Assembly (NCBI GenBank): GCA_025060245.1
Contig: JANXCP010000010.1
Span: 1 to 38,570 of the forward strand
Length of the DNA stretch: 38,570 nt
Direction of reading: 5' to 3'
Source of the DNA: Thermoanaerobaculum sp.
GTDB lineage: Bacteria > Acidobacteriota > Thermoanaerobaculia > Thermoanaerobaculales > Thermoanaerobaculaceae
Notes under the pieces: model-generated
Databases searched by the model: none
What the model was told of the DNA's origin: nothing
The model's input: the letters and a program-made list of their open reading frames with translations, nothing else
In this document: in pieces, positions 8,065 through 16,990 of the stretch
Layout of the letters: each line of letters starts with the position of its first letter
Numbering within the stretch: position 1 is the stretch's first letter
Position numbers and translations under genes: made by a program

Positions 8065-9233
8065 AGGGCAAGTCTATCAGAGGGCCTGGTAGCACGGCTT
8101 CGGCGAAAACTCCCCTCCACCACGGGATAACAACAGAACTGGCAGGGCAACGGACCGTTGAAAAGGGAAAACTTCCGCTGGGGCCGGAGACCCAGTTGGC
8201 GCGCCAGCCGCGGATTGCCCAAGAGCAGCCAAACCTCCGAACCCACGGCGGCATGCTTAAAGGTGTCCCCCAACTGACGGTAAAAATGCGAAAGCTGGGC
8301 CTCCTCCCCCACCCTTAAGCCGTATGGGGGGTTGCTGATCACCAGAGTTCCCGGCGCCAGAGGCGGCATCCGCCGCACATCCTGTTGGGAAAAACGGACT
8401 ACCTGTTGCACTCCTGCGGCCTTTGCCGCCCGCTGGGCCAAGGCGACAGCTTTGCTTGATACGTCAGAACCGGCAATGGGCTCAGACGGGGTGACGCGGC
8501 GGGCTCGTGCAGCTTGGCGAAGCTGGTCAAGCCACACTCGTTCCACGAAGGGCCACCGCTCAAAGGCAAAAGACCTCCGCCAACCGGGAGGAGTGCCAGA
8601 AGCCAGCAGCGCCGCCTCAATCACGATGGTGCCCGAGCCGCACATGGGATCCACGAAAGGTTTCGCCCCGTCATAACCGGCTAGGAGCAGAAGGGCTGCC
8701 GCCAGGTTTTCCGAGAGGGGAGCGGCCGCTTGCTTTTGGCGGTACCCACGGTGACTGAGCGGCTCGCCCGAGCTGTCAAGGAAAAGGCTGCAGCTATTTG
8801 GTTGTAAGTGCACCACCACGCGTAGGTCGGGGTCTTGCAAGTTCACCGAAGGGCGCTGTCCCCTTTTTTCTCGCAGACGGTCCACCAGGGCATCCTTTAC
8901 CACCAGGGCAGCGAAGTGGGTGTTCACGAAGGCCTCATGCCGGCCATTCACCTGCACTGCCACCGTGGCATCCCTCCGTAGGTACTCCTCCCAGGGCACC
9001 GAGCTAGCCAGCTGGTACAGATCCCCTCGGCTCAGGCAAGGACCCCCGCCCACCCGTACCAGAACTCGCGAGGCCGTACGCAACCAAAAATTGAGGTGCA
9101 CCAGCTGTGGAACAGAGGCGCAAAACTCCACCGCTCCCCCAACCGGTGTACCCACAACGCCGTAGGCCTCCAGCTCGCCAGCCAGGACGCCCTCAAGCCC
9201 GCGGGAACAGGTGGCCACACATGGCAGATCCAT
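8061..9233 (-). CDS. rlmL: THUMP-domain RNA N2-guanine methyltransferase, RlmL/Trm14 family
   Basis: 390 residues from ATG 9233. The frame also allows ATG 9251, six codons upstream, but the homologous core begins at CVATCSRGLEGVLAGEL, so the shorter form fits better. Residues ~1-160 form the THUMP RNA-binding region (LYQLASSVPWEEYL, VQVNGRHEAFVNTHFAALVVKDALVD). The rest is a Rossmann methyltransferase with DPMCGSGTIVIEAALLA for S-adenosylmethionine and the catalytic NPPYGLRVG near residue 310. The family makes m2G in 23S rRNA (RlmL, N-terminal half) or in tRNA (Trm14/TrmN), and the exact target is undecided. Neither start has a Shine-Dalgarno sequence. A CACAAT box 8 bases before 9233 could serve as the -10 element. 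Confidence 0.88.
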   Translation of the reverse strand: MDLPCVATCSRGLEGVLAGELEAYGVVGTPVGGAVEFCASVPQLVHLNFWLRTASRVLVRVGGGPCLSRGDLYQLASSVPWEEYLRRDATVAVQVNGRHEAFVNTHFAALVVKDALVDRLREKRGQRPSVNLQDPDLRVVVHLQPNSCSLFLDSSGEPLSHRGYRQKQAAAPLSENLAAALLLLAGYDGAKPFVDPMCGSGTIVIEAALLASGTPPGWRRSFAFERWPFVERVWLDQLRQAARARRVTPSEPIAGSDVSSKAVALAQRAAKAAGVQQVVRFSQQDVRRMPPLAPGTLVISNPPYGLRVGEEAQLSHFYRQLGDTFKHAAVGSEVWLLLGNPRLARQLGLRPQRKFSLFNGPLPCQFCCYPVVEGSFRRSRATRPSDRLAL

Positions 9234-9309
9234 ACGGTCGGATTGTGGCATGACAGGCCATCGTCAGGTTTGGCGAGAGGATGTTGCGATTCCATCTTGA
9301 TATGACACA

Positions 9310-9345
9310 CTTGTGGCAGTTCATTCACGTTCCTTTTACCACAAG
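9310..9345 (+). promoter_or_regulatory. Inverted repeat in the hemA upstream region
   Basis: CTTGTGG at 9310-9316 and CCACAAG at 9339-9345 are perfect 7-base inverted arms separated by 22 bases, about 50 bases before the hemA start. ACGTTCC also occurs twice, at 9327-9333 and 9359-9365, exactly 32 bases apart (three helical turns). I see no convincing sigma-70 promoter in this 145-base gap. These repeats are the only visible candidate control elements for the heme operon. Confidence 0.35.
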
Positions 9346-9396
9346 CTCTTTACACGTGACGTTCCCCGACCCATCATGCCAGCGGGAGGAGGACCG

Positions 9397-10656
9397 ATGG
9401 AAACCCTCTTCGCCCTGGGCACGAACCACCGCCTAGCAACGCTGGAGGAGGTAACCCGAGCCAGAATTCCTGAGGCGCTGCTTCCCCAAGCGTTGCACCG
9501 TATCGCCGAACGCCTCCGTGGGCGGGAGCTGGTGTACTTGGCCACCTGCCACAGGACCGAGTTTTACCTGGTCCACGATGGCGGCCTCTGCCCTGGGCGC
9601 TTGACTCAGGCCTTGCGGACCTCTTTGGCCGAATTGACCGACGGGCGAGGAACCCTTCCCGAGCCATCCCGCTGCCTCATGCTGCAGGCAGCCGACGCTG
9701 CCCAGCACCTGTTTCGGGTCAGCGCCGCATTGGATTCGCTCATGTTGGGGGAAAGCCAAATTCTAGGGCAGGTCAAGGAAGCCTACCGGCAGTCGGTGCA
9801 AGCAGGGCTGGTGGGTCCAAGATTGCACACGGTCTTTGCCCAGGCCTTCCGTGCGGCGAAACGAGTGCGGAGCGAGACCAAACTTTCCCAAGGACCCACC
9901 TCTCTGGTCTCCCTCGCTGCCCGCGTCTTGCGCCAACGTTTTGCAGAAGACCCCAGGCCTGTGGCCATCCTCGGCGCTGGCACCATGGCAGAAGCGGCGG
10001 CCGGGTTGGTACGGAAGCTGGCTCCTCAAAGGCCCGTTTGGCTGTTCAACCGCTCCCGAGAACGCGGGCATGCCCTCGCCCAACGGGTTGGGGCGCAGTT
10101 CGCGGATTTGGCTGCCTTTCCCCCGGCAGAAGGTCCTTTGTTTTCGGTCATCATCCTTGCCTTGGCCGTCAATGCCCCTTTCATACGCGAAGATCTGGCG
10201 GCCAAGCTGTCCCCCGTGCTGCTGTTAGATTTGGGACTTCCAGCCAACGTCAGTGCCCGTTGTGCCCACCTCCCCGGTGTGGAGCTGGTGGACCAGGTGA
10301 GCCTGCGGGAGGAATCAGAGGCCAATCGCCAAGCACGGTCAGCGGAGGTGGCCAAGGCGGAGGCCATCGTGGCCCAGCAGCTTGCCGAGCTTTCCTTGGA
10401 GTTGCTGGATCATCAGCTCTCCCCCATCGCCCGTACCCTTCGCGAAGCCTTTTTCCACTCGGCTCGCTGGGAGTTGCGCCAGGCATTTTCCAACGGGCAT
10501 GGGACCCTGCCCGCTGAGTTCTTGGATCAATTGGCGGATCGCTTGGCGCAAAAACTGGTACGTACCCCCCTGCGGGGTTTGCGCCAAGTGGCCTTCGCCC
10601 ACTCCCCCAAGACGCTGCAGACGTTCCTTGAGGCCTTGGACCGTGAGTACTCCTAA
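9397..10656 (+). CDS. hemA: Glutamyl-tRNA reductase
   Basis: 419 residues from ATG 9397, preceded by a strong GGAGGAGG with ~4 bases of spacing; the frame extends upstream to GTG 9313 but the family begins at LFALGTNHR. First enzyme of the C5 heme pathway: NADPH reduces glutamyl-tRNA to glutamate-1-semialdehyde. The nucleophilic Cys51 lies in LATCHRTEFY, followed by a substrate region with DSLMLGESQILGQVKEAY. A GAGTMAEAA nucleotide-binding turn comes next, then a long helical dimerisation tail. It heads the eight-gene heme operon and overlaps hemC by 14 bases. In many bacteria this step is the flux-controlling point, so signals in the gap upstream are of interest. Confidence 0.97.
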   Translation: METLFALGTNHRLATLEEVTRARIPEALLPQALHRIAERLRGRELVYLATCHRTEFYLVHDGGLCPGRLTQALRTSLAELTDGRGTLPEPSRCLMLQAADAAQHLFRVSAALDSLMLGESQILGQVKEAYRQSVQAGLVGPRLHTVFAQAFRAAKRVRSETKLSQGPTSLVSLAARVLRQRFAEDPRPVAILGAGTMAEAAAGLVRKLAPQRPVWLFNRSRERGHALAQRVGAQFADLAAFPPAEGPLFSVIILALAVNAPFIREDLAAKLSPVLLLDLGLPANVSARCAHLPGVELVDQVSLREESEANRQARSAEVAKAEAIVAQQLAELSLELLDHQLSPIARTLREAFFHSARWELRQAFSNGHGTLPAEFLDQLADRLAQKLVRTPLRGLRQVAFAHSPKTLQTFLEALDREYS

Positions 10657-11566
10657 GGCCTTGCGCATCGGCACCCGGGGCTCTGAGTTGGCCCTGTGGC
10701 AAGCGCAACGGGTAGCAGCGCTGCTGTCCCAGCGCTGCCAGCTGACCTGCCAGCTGGTGGTCGTGCACACCAGTGGCGACCGGGACCGCAGCCGTGCGCT
10801 GCACGAGCTTCCCGGCAGCGGCTTTTTCACCAAGGAACTGCAGGAGGCGTTACTGGAGGGGCAGGTGGATGCGGTGGTGCACTCTTTGAAAGACCTGCCC
10901 ACCCAAGAACCGGAGGGCCTCCTGGTGGGTGCGGTGTGCCTTCGGGAAGATCCTTCCGAGCTGCTCTTGGCGCGGCCCGAGGCCCTCGGGGAGGGTGCAC
11001 TGGGCCTGCGCGCCGGTGCGGTGGTCGGCACATCTTCCCTGCGCCGGCGAGCCCAGGTGCTGGCCCTGCAGCCGGACCTGCAGGTCAGACCACTCCGCGG
11101 GAACGTACCGACCCGCTTGCGCAAGCTGCGGGAAGGAGCGTACGACGCGGTGCTGTTAGCTTACGCCGGTGTGCACCGCTTGGGTCTGGATCTTTCCGGA
11201 CTGGCGGTGCGGAAGCTCCCGCCGGAGGTGCTGCTCCCTGCTCCCGGGCAAGGAGCCCTGGCGGTGGAAGTGCGCCAAGGGGACCGGGAGGCGCAACAGG
11301 CAATAGCCCAGATTCATGAACCCCTATTGGCTGAGGAAGTGGCGGCAGAGCGCCAGCTGCTGGTGGGCCTAGGCGGCGGTTGCCACCTTCCTTTGGGGGC
11401 CTACTGCCAAAGGCAGAACGGTTCCTTCCTCTTAAAGGCAGCCTACGGCATCTTGGACTCCTCCCTTGGCCTAGTGGAGCTCAAGAGGGCCAGGGCGCTG
11501 GCTCCCACGCCGCGGGAGGCAGCGTCCCAGGTGCTGCAGGCCTTTGTTGCGGGAGGAAGTGGGTGA
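10643..11566 (+). CDS. hemC: Porphobilinogen deaminase (hydroxymethylbilane synthase)
   Basis: 307 residues from GTG 10643, inside the end of hemA. It joins four porphobilinogens into hydroxymethylbilane. N-terminal RIGTRGSELALWQA, the catalytic Asp84 in SLKDLPT, the Arg-rich SSLRRRAQ and RGNVPTRLRKL substrate segments, and Cys247 in LGGGCHLPLGA are all present. Cys247 would anchor the dipyrromethane cofactor. Length matches the family (about 310). The start overlaps hemA by 14 bases and the stop overlaps hemD by 4, so translation should be coupled through the operon. Confidence 0.97.
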   Translation: MSTPKALRIGTRGSELALWQAQRVAALLSQRCQLTCQLVVVHTSGDRDRSRALHELPGSGFFTKELQEALLEGQVDAVVHSLKDLPTQEPEGLLVGAVCLREDPSELLLARPEALGEGALGLRAGAVVGTSSLRRRAQVLALQPDLQVRPLRGNVPTRLRKLREGAYDAVLLAYAGVHRLGLDLSGLAVRKLPPEVLLPAPGQGALAVEVRQGDREAQQAIAQIHEPLLAEEVAAERQLLVGLGGGCHLPLGAYCQRQNGSFLLKAAYGILDSSLGLVELKRARALAPTPREAASQVLQAFVAGGSG

Positions 11567-12285
11567 AGCCTTGGGTTGTCATCACCCGCGACGGCAGTGA
11601 TGTGCCGCCCTTATCGGAGCGACTATTGGCCCGGATAGAGCTGCTGCCGTACCCCGTATTGCAGTTGCGGCCGTTTTACGACCCCCGTGGTTGGGCGGAG
11701 CTCCTGGAGCACCAGGAGCACCTGGGCCTGATCCTGTTTACCAGCCGCCACGCCCCCGAACCCTTTCGCCAGCAGGCGCAGCATCACGGGCGGCTGGAAG
11801 CGTTGGCCTCCCTCCCCGTGGCTGCGGTTGGCGAGACCACTGCTGCTGCCTGTGTCAAGGCCGGGTTCCAGGTCATGCTTGTCGGCTCTGCCGGTGGGGT
11901 TGCCCTGGCGGAAATTATCGCCGCCCAGTTTCATTCTCCCACTGGGGTTGCCTTCCCCTGCGGGCGTGAACACCGCGAAGAAACGGTGGTGCACCTCCGG
12001 CAGGCAGGGTTCCAGGTACTGCCCTTGGTGGTTTACGCCATGGAACCCACACCGCTGGCGCAGTTACCCCCTCTTCCCGCATCTTCCCCGACAGCCGTGG
12101 TGGTGACCTCTCCTCGTACCGCACGCCTGTACTGGCAGGCCACGGCGGGAAGGTTTGCCCAGGTTACGCATTTCGCCTGGGGCTCCACCACCGCTGAGGA
12201 ATTGCGCCGGTTAGGATTGGAACCGCGCGTCCTGCTAAAACCCACAGCAGCAAGTTTGGAGGAGGCACTATGGCAGACCTTATAA
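11563..12285 (+). CDS. hemD: Uroporphyrinogen-III synthase
   Basis: 240 residues from GTG 11563, in a GTGA overlap with the hemC stop and with GGAGG 6 bases upstream. HemD closes hydroxymethylbilane with inversion of ring D to give uroporphyrinogen III. Sequence conservation in this family is low. Support comes from the two-lobed pattern (N-terminal WVVITRDG, ILFTSRHAPEPFR, VAAVGETTAAA; later CGREHREETVVHLRQAGF, VVTSPRTARLYW) and from its place between hemC and hemB. Its end overlaps hemB by 16 bases. Confidence 0.93.
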   Translation: MKPWVVITRDGSDVPPLSERLLARIELLPYPVLQLRPFYDPRGWAELLEHQEHLGLILFTSRHAPEPFRQQAQHHGRLEALASLPVAAVGETTAAACVKAGFQVMLVGSAGGVALAEIIAAQFHSPTGVAFPCGREHREETVVHLRQAGFQVLPLVVYAMEPTPLAQLPPLPASSPTAVVVTSPRTARLYWQATAGRFAQVTHFAWGSTTAEELRRLGLEPRVLLKPTAASLEEALWQTL

Positions 12286-13256
12286 ACCGTCCGCGTCGTT
12301 TACGCTTCCACCCTGGCCTGCGGGATTTGGTGGCGGAGGCCCGCCTCGATCCCCGGCTTTTCGTTATGCCCCATTTCGTCCTCCGAGACCCTCATCGGGT
12401 AGAGGACATCAACGCCATGCCGGGCATCCAGCGACAAGGCATTGAACCCTTGCTAAGGACGGTTGAGGCCGATCTCAAGCTGGGCATACGCTCGGTGCTG
12501 CTGTTTGGCGTACCCGGGGACGATGAGCCGAAATTCCCCGACGGGCGGGGGGCTTACGACGAGCGGGCGTTGATCCCCCAGGCGGTGCGGGCGTTGAAAC
12601 AGCAGTTTGGGCAAGACCTCGTGGTCATCACCGACGTGTGCCTCTGCGCCTACACCGACCACGGTCACTGCGGGGTCATTGAGCACGGAAAAGTGGTTAA
12701 CGACCCTTCTTTGGAGCACTTGGCGCGGATGGCGCTGGCCCACGCCCGTGCAGGTGCCGACGTGGTGGCTCCATCGGACATGATGGACGGACGGGTGGCG
12801 GCCATCCGAGAAGCGTTGGACGAGGAAGGGTACGTGGACACCCCCATCATGAGTTACTCGGTGAAGTACGCCTCGGCTTATTACGGGCCCTTCCGCGAAG
12901 CGGCGCACTCGGCACCGCAGTTTGGCGACCGCAAGTCCTACCAAATGGACGCCCGCAACCGTCGGGAGGCCGTGTTGGAGGCAGAGCTGGATGTGGCGGA
13001 GGGGGCGGATATCCTCATGGTCAAACCTGGCCTGGCTTATTTGGACGTGGTGCGGGAGCTCAAGGAACACTTCGTGCAGCCAGTGGCGGTGTACAACGTC
13101 TCGGGCGAGTACTCCATGGTGAAGGCGGCGGCGCAAAAGGGTTGGATTGACGAGCGCCTGGTGGTCCTGGAAAACCTCCACGCCTTCCGCCGGGCCGGGG
13201 CGGACATCATCATCACCTACCACGCCCGTGACGTCTTGGCTAACCGGTGGCTGTGA
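12270..13256 (+). CDS. hemB: Delta-aminolevulinic acid dehydratase (porphobilinogen synthase)
   Basis: 328 residues from ATG 12270, preceded by GGAGG inside hemD. It condenses two 5-aminolevulinates to porphobilinogen. The Schiff-base lysines are Lys199 (SVKYAS) and Lys252 (MVKPG). The CLCAYTDHGHCG segment supplies the Cys124/126/134 triad typical of zinc-dependent HemB rather than the Asp-rich magnesium-only form. Other family markers are PSDMMDGR and AYNVSGE-like VYNVSGEYSM. Length is standard. It overlaps hemD by 16 bases and precedes hemL by 7. Confidence 0.97.
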   Translation: MADLINRPRRLRFHPGLRDLVAEARLDPRLFVMPHFVLRDPHRVEDINAMPGIQRQGIEPLLRTVEADLKLGIRSVLLFGVPGDDEPKFPDGRGAYDERALIPQAVRALKQQFGQDLVVITDVCLCAYTDHGHCGVIEHGKVVNDPSLEHLARMALAHARAGADVVAPSDMMDGRVAAIREALDEEGYVDTPIMSYSVKYASAYYGPFREAAHSAPQFGDRKSYQMDARNRREAVLEAELDVAEGADILMVKPGLAYLDVVRELKEHFVQPVAVYNVSGEYSMVKAAAQKGWIDERLVVLENLHAFRRAGADIIITYHARDVLANRWL

Positions 13257-13263
13257 GGTACCC

Positions 13264-14547
13264 ATGCAGAGGGCAACATCGGAGGCGTTATACCAACGGG
13301 CCTGCCAGCTCCTTCCGGCAGGGGTCAACTCGCCGGTGAGGGCCTTTCGCGCTGTCGGTGGAACCCCGGTTTTTTACCGTTCGGCAAAGGGCAGCCGGTT
13401 TACCGATGTGGATGGCAACACCTTTGTGGACTACGTCATGTCCTGGGGTCCCCTCATCCTCGGCCACGCCCATCCAGAGGTAGTGGAAGCGGTGACCCGT
13501 GCCGCCGGCGATGGACTTTCCTTTGGCGCACCTTGTCCTGCCGAGGTGGCCCTGGCGGAGAAGGTGGTGGCCTGGTATCCCGGCTGTGAGCTGGTTCGTT
13601 TCGTTTCCTCGGGCACCGAGGCGGTGATGGCGACCATACGCCTGGCCCGGGGCTACACGGGCAAGCCGCGCATCCTCAAGTTTGAGGGGTGCTATCACGG
13701 CCACTGCGATGCCCTTCTGGTGAAGGCCGGCTCGGGCTTGGCCACCTTCGGGACCCCCTCCTCTGCCGGTGTACCGGGCCCCCTTGCCGAGCTCACGGTG
13801 GTCGTGCCCCTGGATGACGAGGCCTCCCTGGAGCAAGCCTTCCTAAAGCACGGCGAAGAGTTAGCCGCAGCCATCATTGAGCCCATCCCCGCCAATGCTG
13901 GCCTGTTGCTCCAGCGCCGTTCATTTCTTGAAAAACTTGCCAGCCTGTGTCGGAAGCACCAGGTTTTGTTGATCTTCGATGAGGTGATTTCCGGTTTTCG
14001 TGTGGCCAAGGGTGGTGCCGCGCAGCTTTTCGGTATCACGCCAGACCTCGTCACCTTTGGCAAGGTGATCGGCGGCGGAATGCCCGTGGGGGCGTTCGGC
14101 GGTCGGCGCGAGGTGATGGAACAGGTGGCACCGCTCGGTCCGGTCTATCAGGCGGGGACGCTGTCCGGCAACCCTGTGGCCATGGCCGCGGGATTAGCTA
14201 CCCTGCAGGTGTTGGAGCGGGAACGGGCCTGGGAACGCCTGGAGGTGGTAGGGGCCCAATGGGAACAGGCACTACGAGATGTCCTGCAGGGGCGAGGACA
14301 AGTGGTCCGGGTGGGTTCCATCTTTTGGTTGTACCTGGACCCTTCCCCGGCCCCTCGCCGGTTTGACGCCCTTGTCCCCCAGGCGGCGGAACGGTACAGA
14401 GGCCTTCACCGGGCCCTGCTGGAGCGCGGTGTGTACCTGGCCCCTTCGGCCTTTGAGGTGGGCTTTTTGTCCACCGCCCACAGCGCCGAGGATTTGTCCC
14501 TCACCGTGGAGGCCCTCGCGGAAGCCCTGCGGGAGGTGTTGTCTTGA
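13264..14547 (+). CDS. hemL: Glutamate-1-semialdehyde 2,1-aminomutase
   Basis: 427 residues from ATG 13264 with GAGGT 4 bases before it; the longer open frame starting in hemB is ignored. It is a PLP enzyme that turns glutamate-1-semialdehyde into 5-aminolevulinate, the product that feeds hemB. Seen: LPAGVNSPVRAF at the N-terminus, WGPLILGHAHPEV, SSGTEAVMATIRLAR, FEGCYHGH, IFDEVISGFR, and the PLP-binding Lys267 in VTFGKVIGGGMPVGA. These are the family hallmarks in order and at normal length. The stop overlaps the TTG start of hemE in a TTGA quartet. Confidence 0.97.
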   Translation: MQRATSEALYQRACQLLPAGVNSPVRAFRAVGGTPVFYRSAKGSRFTDVDGNTFVDYVMSWGPLILGHAHPEVVEAVTRAAGDGLSFGAPCPAEVALAEKVVAWYPGCELVRFVSSGTEAVMATIRLARGYTGKPRILKFEGCYHGHCDALLVKAGSGLATFGTPSSAGVPGPLAELTVVVPLDDEASLEQAFLKHGEELAAAIIEPIPANAGLLLQRRSFLEKLASLCRKHQVLLIFDEVISGFRVAKGGAAQLFGITPDLVTFGKVIGGGMPVGAFGGRREVMEQVAPLGPVYQAGTLSGNPVAMAAGLATLQVLERERAWERLEVVGAQWEQALRDVLQGRGQVVRVGSIFWLYLDPSPAPRRFDALVPQAAERYRGLHRALLERGVYLAPSAFEVGFLSTAHSAEDLSLTVEALAEALREVLS

Positions 14548-15557
14548 GCCGTTTCCTTGCGGCTTGCCGCGGCGAGGAGGTGGATCGCCCACCGGTGTGG
14601 ATCATGCGCCAAGCTGGCCGCTACTTGCCCGAGTACCGCCGATTGCGCCAGCAGGCCGGCTCTTTTTTCGCCCTGTGCACCAACCCGCACCTGGCGGCTG
14701 AGGCTACCTTGCAACCCTTGCGAAGGTTCCCACTGGATGCAGCCATTATCTTCTCCGACATTTTGCTCCCCTTGCAGGCGCTAGGCGTGGAGGTGGCGTT
14801 TTCGGAAAACGGAGGACCGCGGCTTCCGGCGCCGCTAACCACGCCCCAACAGTGGGCCCGCCTTGCCCCCTCCAATTCCTGGGATTCCCTTTCTTTCGTC
14901 GGTCAGGCGCTGGCCCAGGTGAGGCGCCACTTGCCTCCGGAGGTGGCCCTCATTGGCTTCTGCGGGGCTCCTTGGACCTTGGCCTGTTACCTCCTGGAGG
15001 GAAGGGGAAGCTCCGATTGGGCGCAAGCCCGCCGGGCCGCTTACCAGGCTCCGGAGGAGTTGGGCCGTCTCCTGCAGACCCTTGGACAGGCCATGGGGGA
15101 CTACTTGGTTTGGCAAGTGCGTGCTGGGGCGCAGGCGGTGCAGGTATTTGACTCCTGGGCGGGGGTCCTCCCCGCCGACCTTTACCAGGCCCTCGTCGTG
15201 CCGGCGCTCCAGCGGCTGCTGGAGCAACTGGAAGGGCTTGGGGTGCCGCGCATCCTCTACCTGGGGCAAGGCCAGCACCTCTTGGGGGCGGTGCGGCACC
15301 TCCCTTTGGAGGTGGTCAGCGTGGACTGGCGCACGCCGCTTGCCTACGCCGCCCAGGCGACCGGCAAAGGCGTGCAGGGAAACCTGGACCCCGCCGTCCT
15401 CTTTGCGCCCCCAGAGGAGGTCATCCACCGCACCAGGCAGATGCTCCGGTCTGCGCCACCGAGGGGGTATATCGCCAACTTGGGCCACGGCATTTGGCCC
15501 GAAACTCCAGTGGAGGGAGTGGAGGCCTTCCTGCATGCCGTGAGGGAGTCACCATGA
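14544..15557 (+). CDS. hemE: Uroporphyrinogen decarboxylase
   Basis: 337 residues from a rare TTG start at 14544, supported by GGGAGG just upstream and by the 4-base overlap with hemL. It removes four acetate carboxyls from uroporphyrinogen III to give coproporphyrinogen III. The signature PVWIMRQAGRYLPEY is near residue 20, with the catalytic Asp in IIFSDILLP. A GFCGAPWTLACYLLEG segment, VQVFDSWAG and a final NLGHGIWPETP loop follow. All match the family. It overlaps hemN by 4 bases. Confidence 0.97.
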   Translation: MSRFLAACRGEEVDRPPVWIMRQAGRYLPEYRRLRQQAGSFFALCTNPHLAAEATLQPLRRFPLDAAIIFSDILLPLQALGVEVAFSENGGPRLPAPLTTPQQWARLAPSNSWDSLSFVGQALAQVRRHLPPEVALIGFCGAPWTLACYLLEGRGSSDWAQARRAAYQAPEELGRLLQTLGQAMGDYLVWQVRAGAQAVQVFDSWAGVLPADLYQALVVPALQRLLEQLEGLGVPRILYLGQGQHLLGAVRHLPLEVVSVDWRTPLAYAAQATGKGVQGNLDPAVLFAPPEEVIHRTRQMLRSAPPRGYIANLGHGIWPETPVEGVEAFLHAVRESP

Positions 15558-16990
15558 AAGCATCTTCGGCACCGTTGCCATCCCGCCCCCAGCCTCTGCA
15601 CGAAGTGGTGGATTTTTCTGCCATCACACCGGAGTTGATCGCCAAGTACGATCGGCCCGGCCCGCGCTACACCTCCTACCCCACAGCCCCCCAGTTCACC
15701 CCGCAGTTCCAAGAAGCGGACTACCGGGAGGCACTTCGGCGGGCGGCGAAGAAAACCGCTGAACCGTTATCCCTGTACGTGCACATTCCCTTCTGTGAGG
15801 CCCGGTGCACCTACTGCGGGTGCAACGTGGTCATTTCCCCGCGGCGGGGCCCCGAAGAGGCCTACCTGGAAGCGGTGGAATGCGAGTTACAGTTGGTGGC
15901 CCAACTGCTAGGTTCGCGCCGGCAGCTGGCCCAGATGCATTGGGGTGGCGGAACTCCCACGTACCTCACGCCAACGCAGTGTGAGCGCCTGTTTTCGGCG
16001 ATTACCAAGCATTTCGTCCTGCTCCCCAATGCGGAAATTGCCGTGGAAGTGGACCCCTGCGTCACCAGTCTAGACCACCTCAAGGTGTTGCGGGAGTTGG
16101 GCTTCAACCGCCTTTCCATGGGTCTGCAAGATCTCCAGCCGCAGGTGCAGCAGGCGGTGCGGCGGGTGCAAAGCCTTGAGCTTACCAAGTCCCAGGTGGA
16201 AGCGGCGCGCCGTTTGGGCTTCACCTCGGTCAACTTAGACCTCATGTACGGGCTTCCTTACCAAACCCCAGAGAGCTTTGCCCACACCGCTGACACGGTG
16301 GTGCGGCAGCTTTCCCCGGATCGGCTGGCGGTATTCTCCTACGCCCACGTGCCGTGGATCAAGCCGCACCAGAAAGCGTTGGAGGTCATGCCCCTGCCTA
16401 AGGGGTATGGCAAGTTTGCCATCTTTGCCGCCGCCGCTCAGGTCTTTCTTGCCGCGGGTTATCGCTTTATCGGGATGGACCATTTTGCCAAACCGGAGGA
16501 TGAGCTCTCGCGGGCCCTGGACTCCGGAACCCTGCACCGGAACTTCATGGGCTACACCGTGTTCCCCGCCTCGGACCTCATCGGTGTTGGGCTTACCTCC
16601 ATTGGCGATGTGGGTGGCGCCTATGTACAGAACGAAAAAAACCTCGCCCGCTACCAGCGCACCGTAAAAGGCGGAAATTTGGCAGTGGAGCGCGGTCTCT
16701 GGCGCACCCCTGAGGATGAGCTGCGGGGAGCGGTCATCCGCCGGCTCATCTGTACCTTCGCCCTACCCTTTTCCTGGGTGCGCGAGCGGTTCGGCGTCGA
16801 CCCGAAAAGCTACTTCGCCCGGGAGTTGGCGGAGCTCCAGCCTTTCTTAGAGGACGGTCTGCTGACCGTGGACGACCAAGGAATTACCGTCCAACCCCAG
16901 GGGCGGTTCTTCATTCGCAACATCTGCATGCCCTTTGACACCTACTTGCGGGGTGAAAAGGGTAAGGTGATTTACTCGCGAACCGTATGA
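15554..16990 (+). CDS. hemN: Oxygen-independent coproporphyrinogen III dehydrogenase (radical SAM)
   Basis: 478 residues from ATG 15554, in an ATGA overlap with hemE. It converts coproporphyrinogen III to protoporphyrinogen IX without oxygen, using a [4Fe-4S] cluster and S-adenosylmethionine. The cluster motif FCEARCTYCGC gives Cys81, 85, 88 and the extra Cys90 typical of HemN. The N-terminal RYTSYPTAPQF and full length separate it from the shorter HemW-type relatives. WGGGTPTYL, NRLSMGLQDLQPQVQ and YGLPYQTPESF follow. Oxygen-independent chemistry here suggests growth at low oxygen. Confidence 0.96.
   Translation: MKASSAPLPSRPQPLHEVVDFSAITPELIAKYDRPGPRYTSYPTAPQFTPQFQEADYREALRRAAKKTAEPLSLYVHIPFCEARCTYCGCNVVISPRRGPEEAYLEAVECELQLVAQLLGSRRQLAQMHWGGGTPTYLTPTQCERLFSAITKHFVLLPNAEIAVEVDPCVTSLDHLKVLRELGFNRLSMGLQDLQPQVQQAVRRVQSLELTKSQVEAARRLGFTSVNLDLMYGLPYQTPESFAHTADTVVRQLSPDRLAVFSYAHVPWIKPHQKALEVMPLPKGYGKFAIFAAAAQVFLAAGYRFIGMDHFAKPEDELSRALDSGTLHRNFMGYTVFPASDLIGVGLTSIGDVGGAYVQNEKNLARYQRTVKGGNLAVERGLWRTPEDELRGAVIRRLICTFALPFSWVRERFGVDPKSYFARELAELQPFLEDGLLTVDDQGITVQPQGRFFIRNICMPFDTYLRGEKGKVIYSRTV

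Noticed and set aside
12453-13328. Long minus-strand open frame (291 codons) opposite hemB and the hemL start
   Set aside because: It is exactly antisense to strongly conserved hemB, His/Val-rich with no domain signature; a shadow of GC-rich coding.
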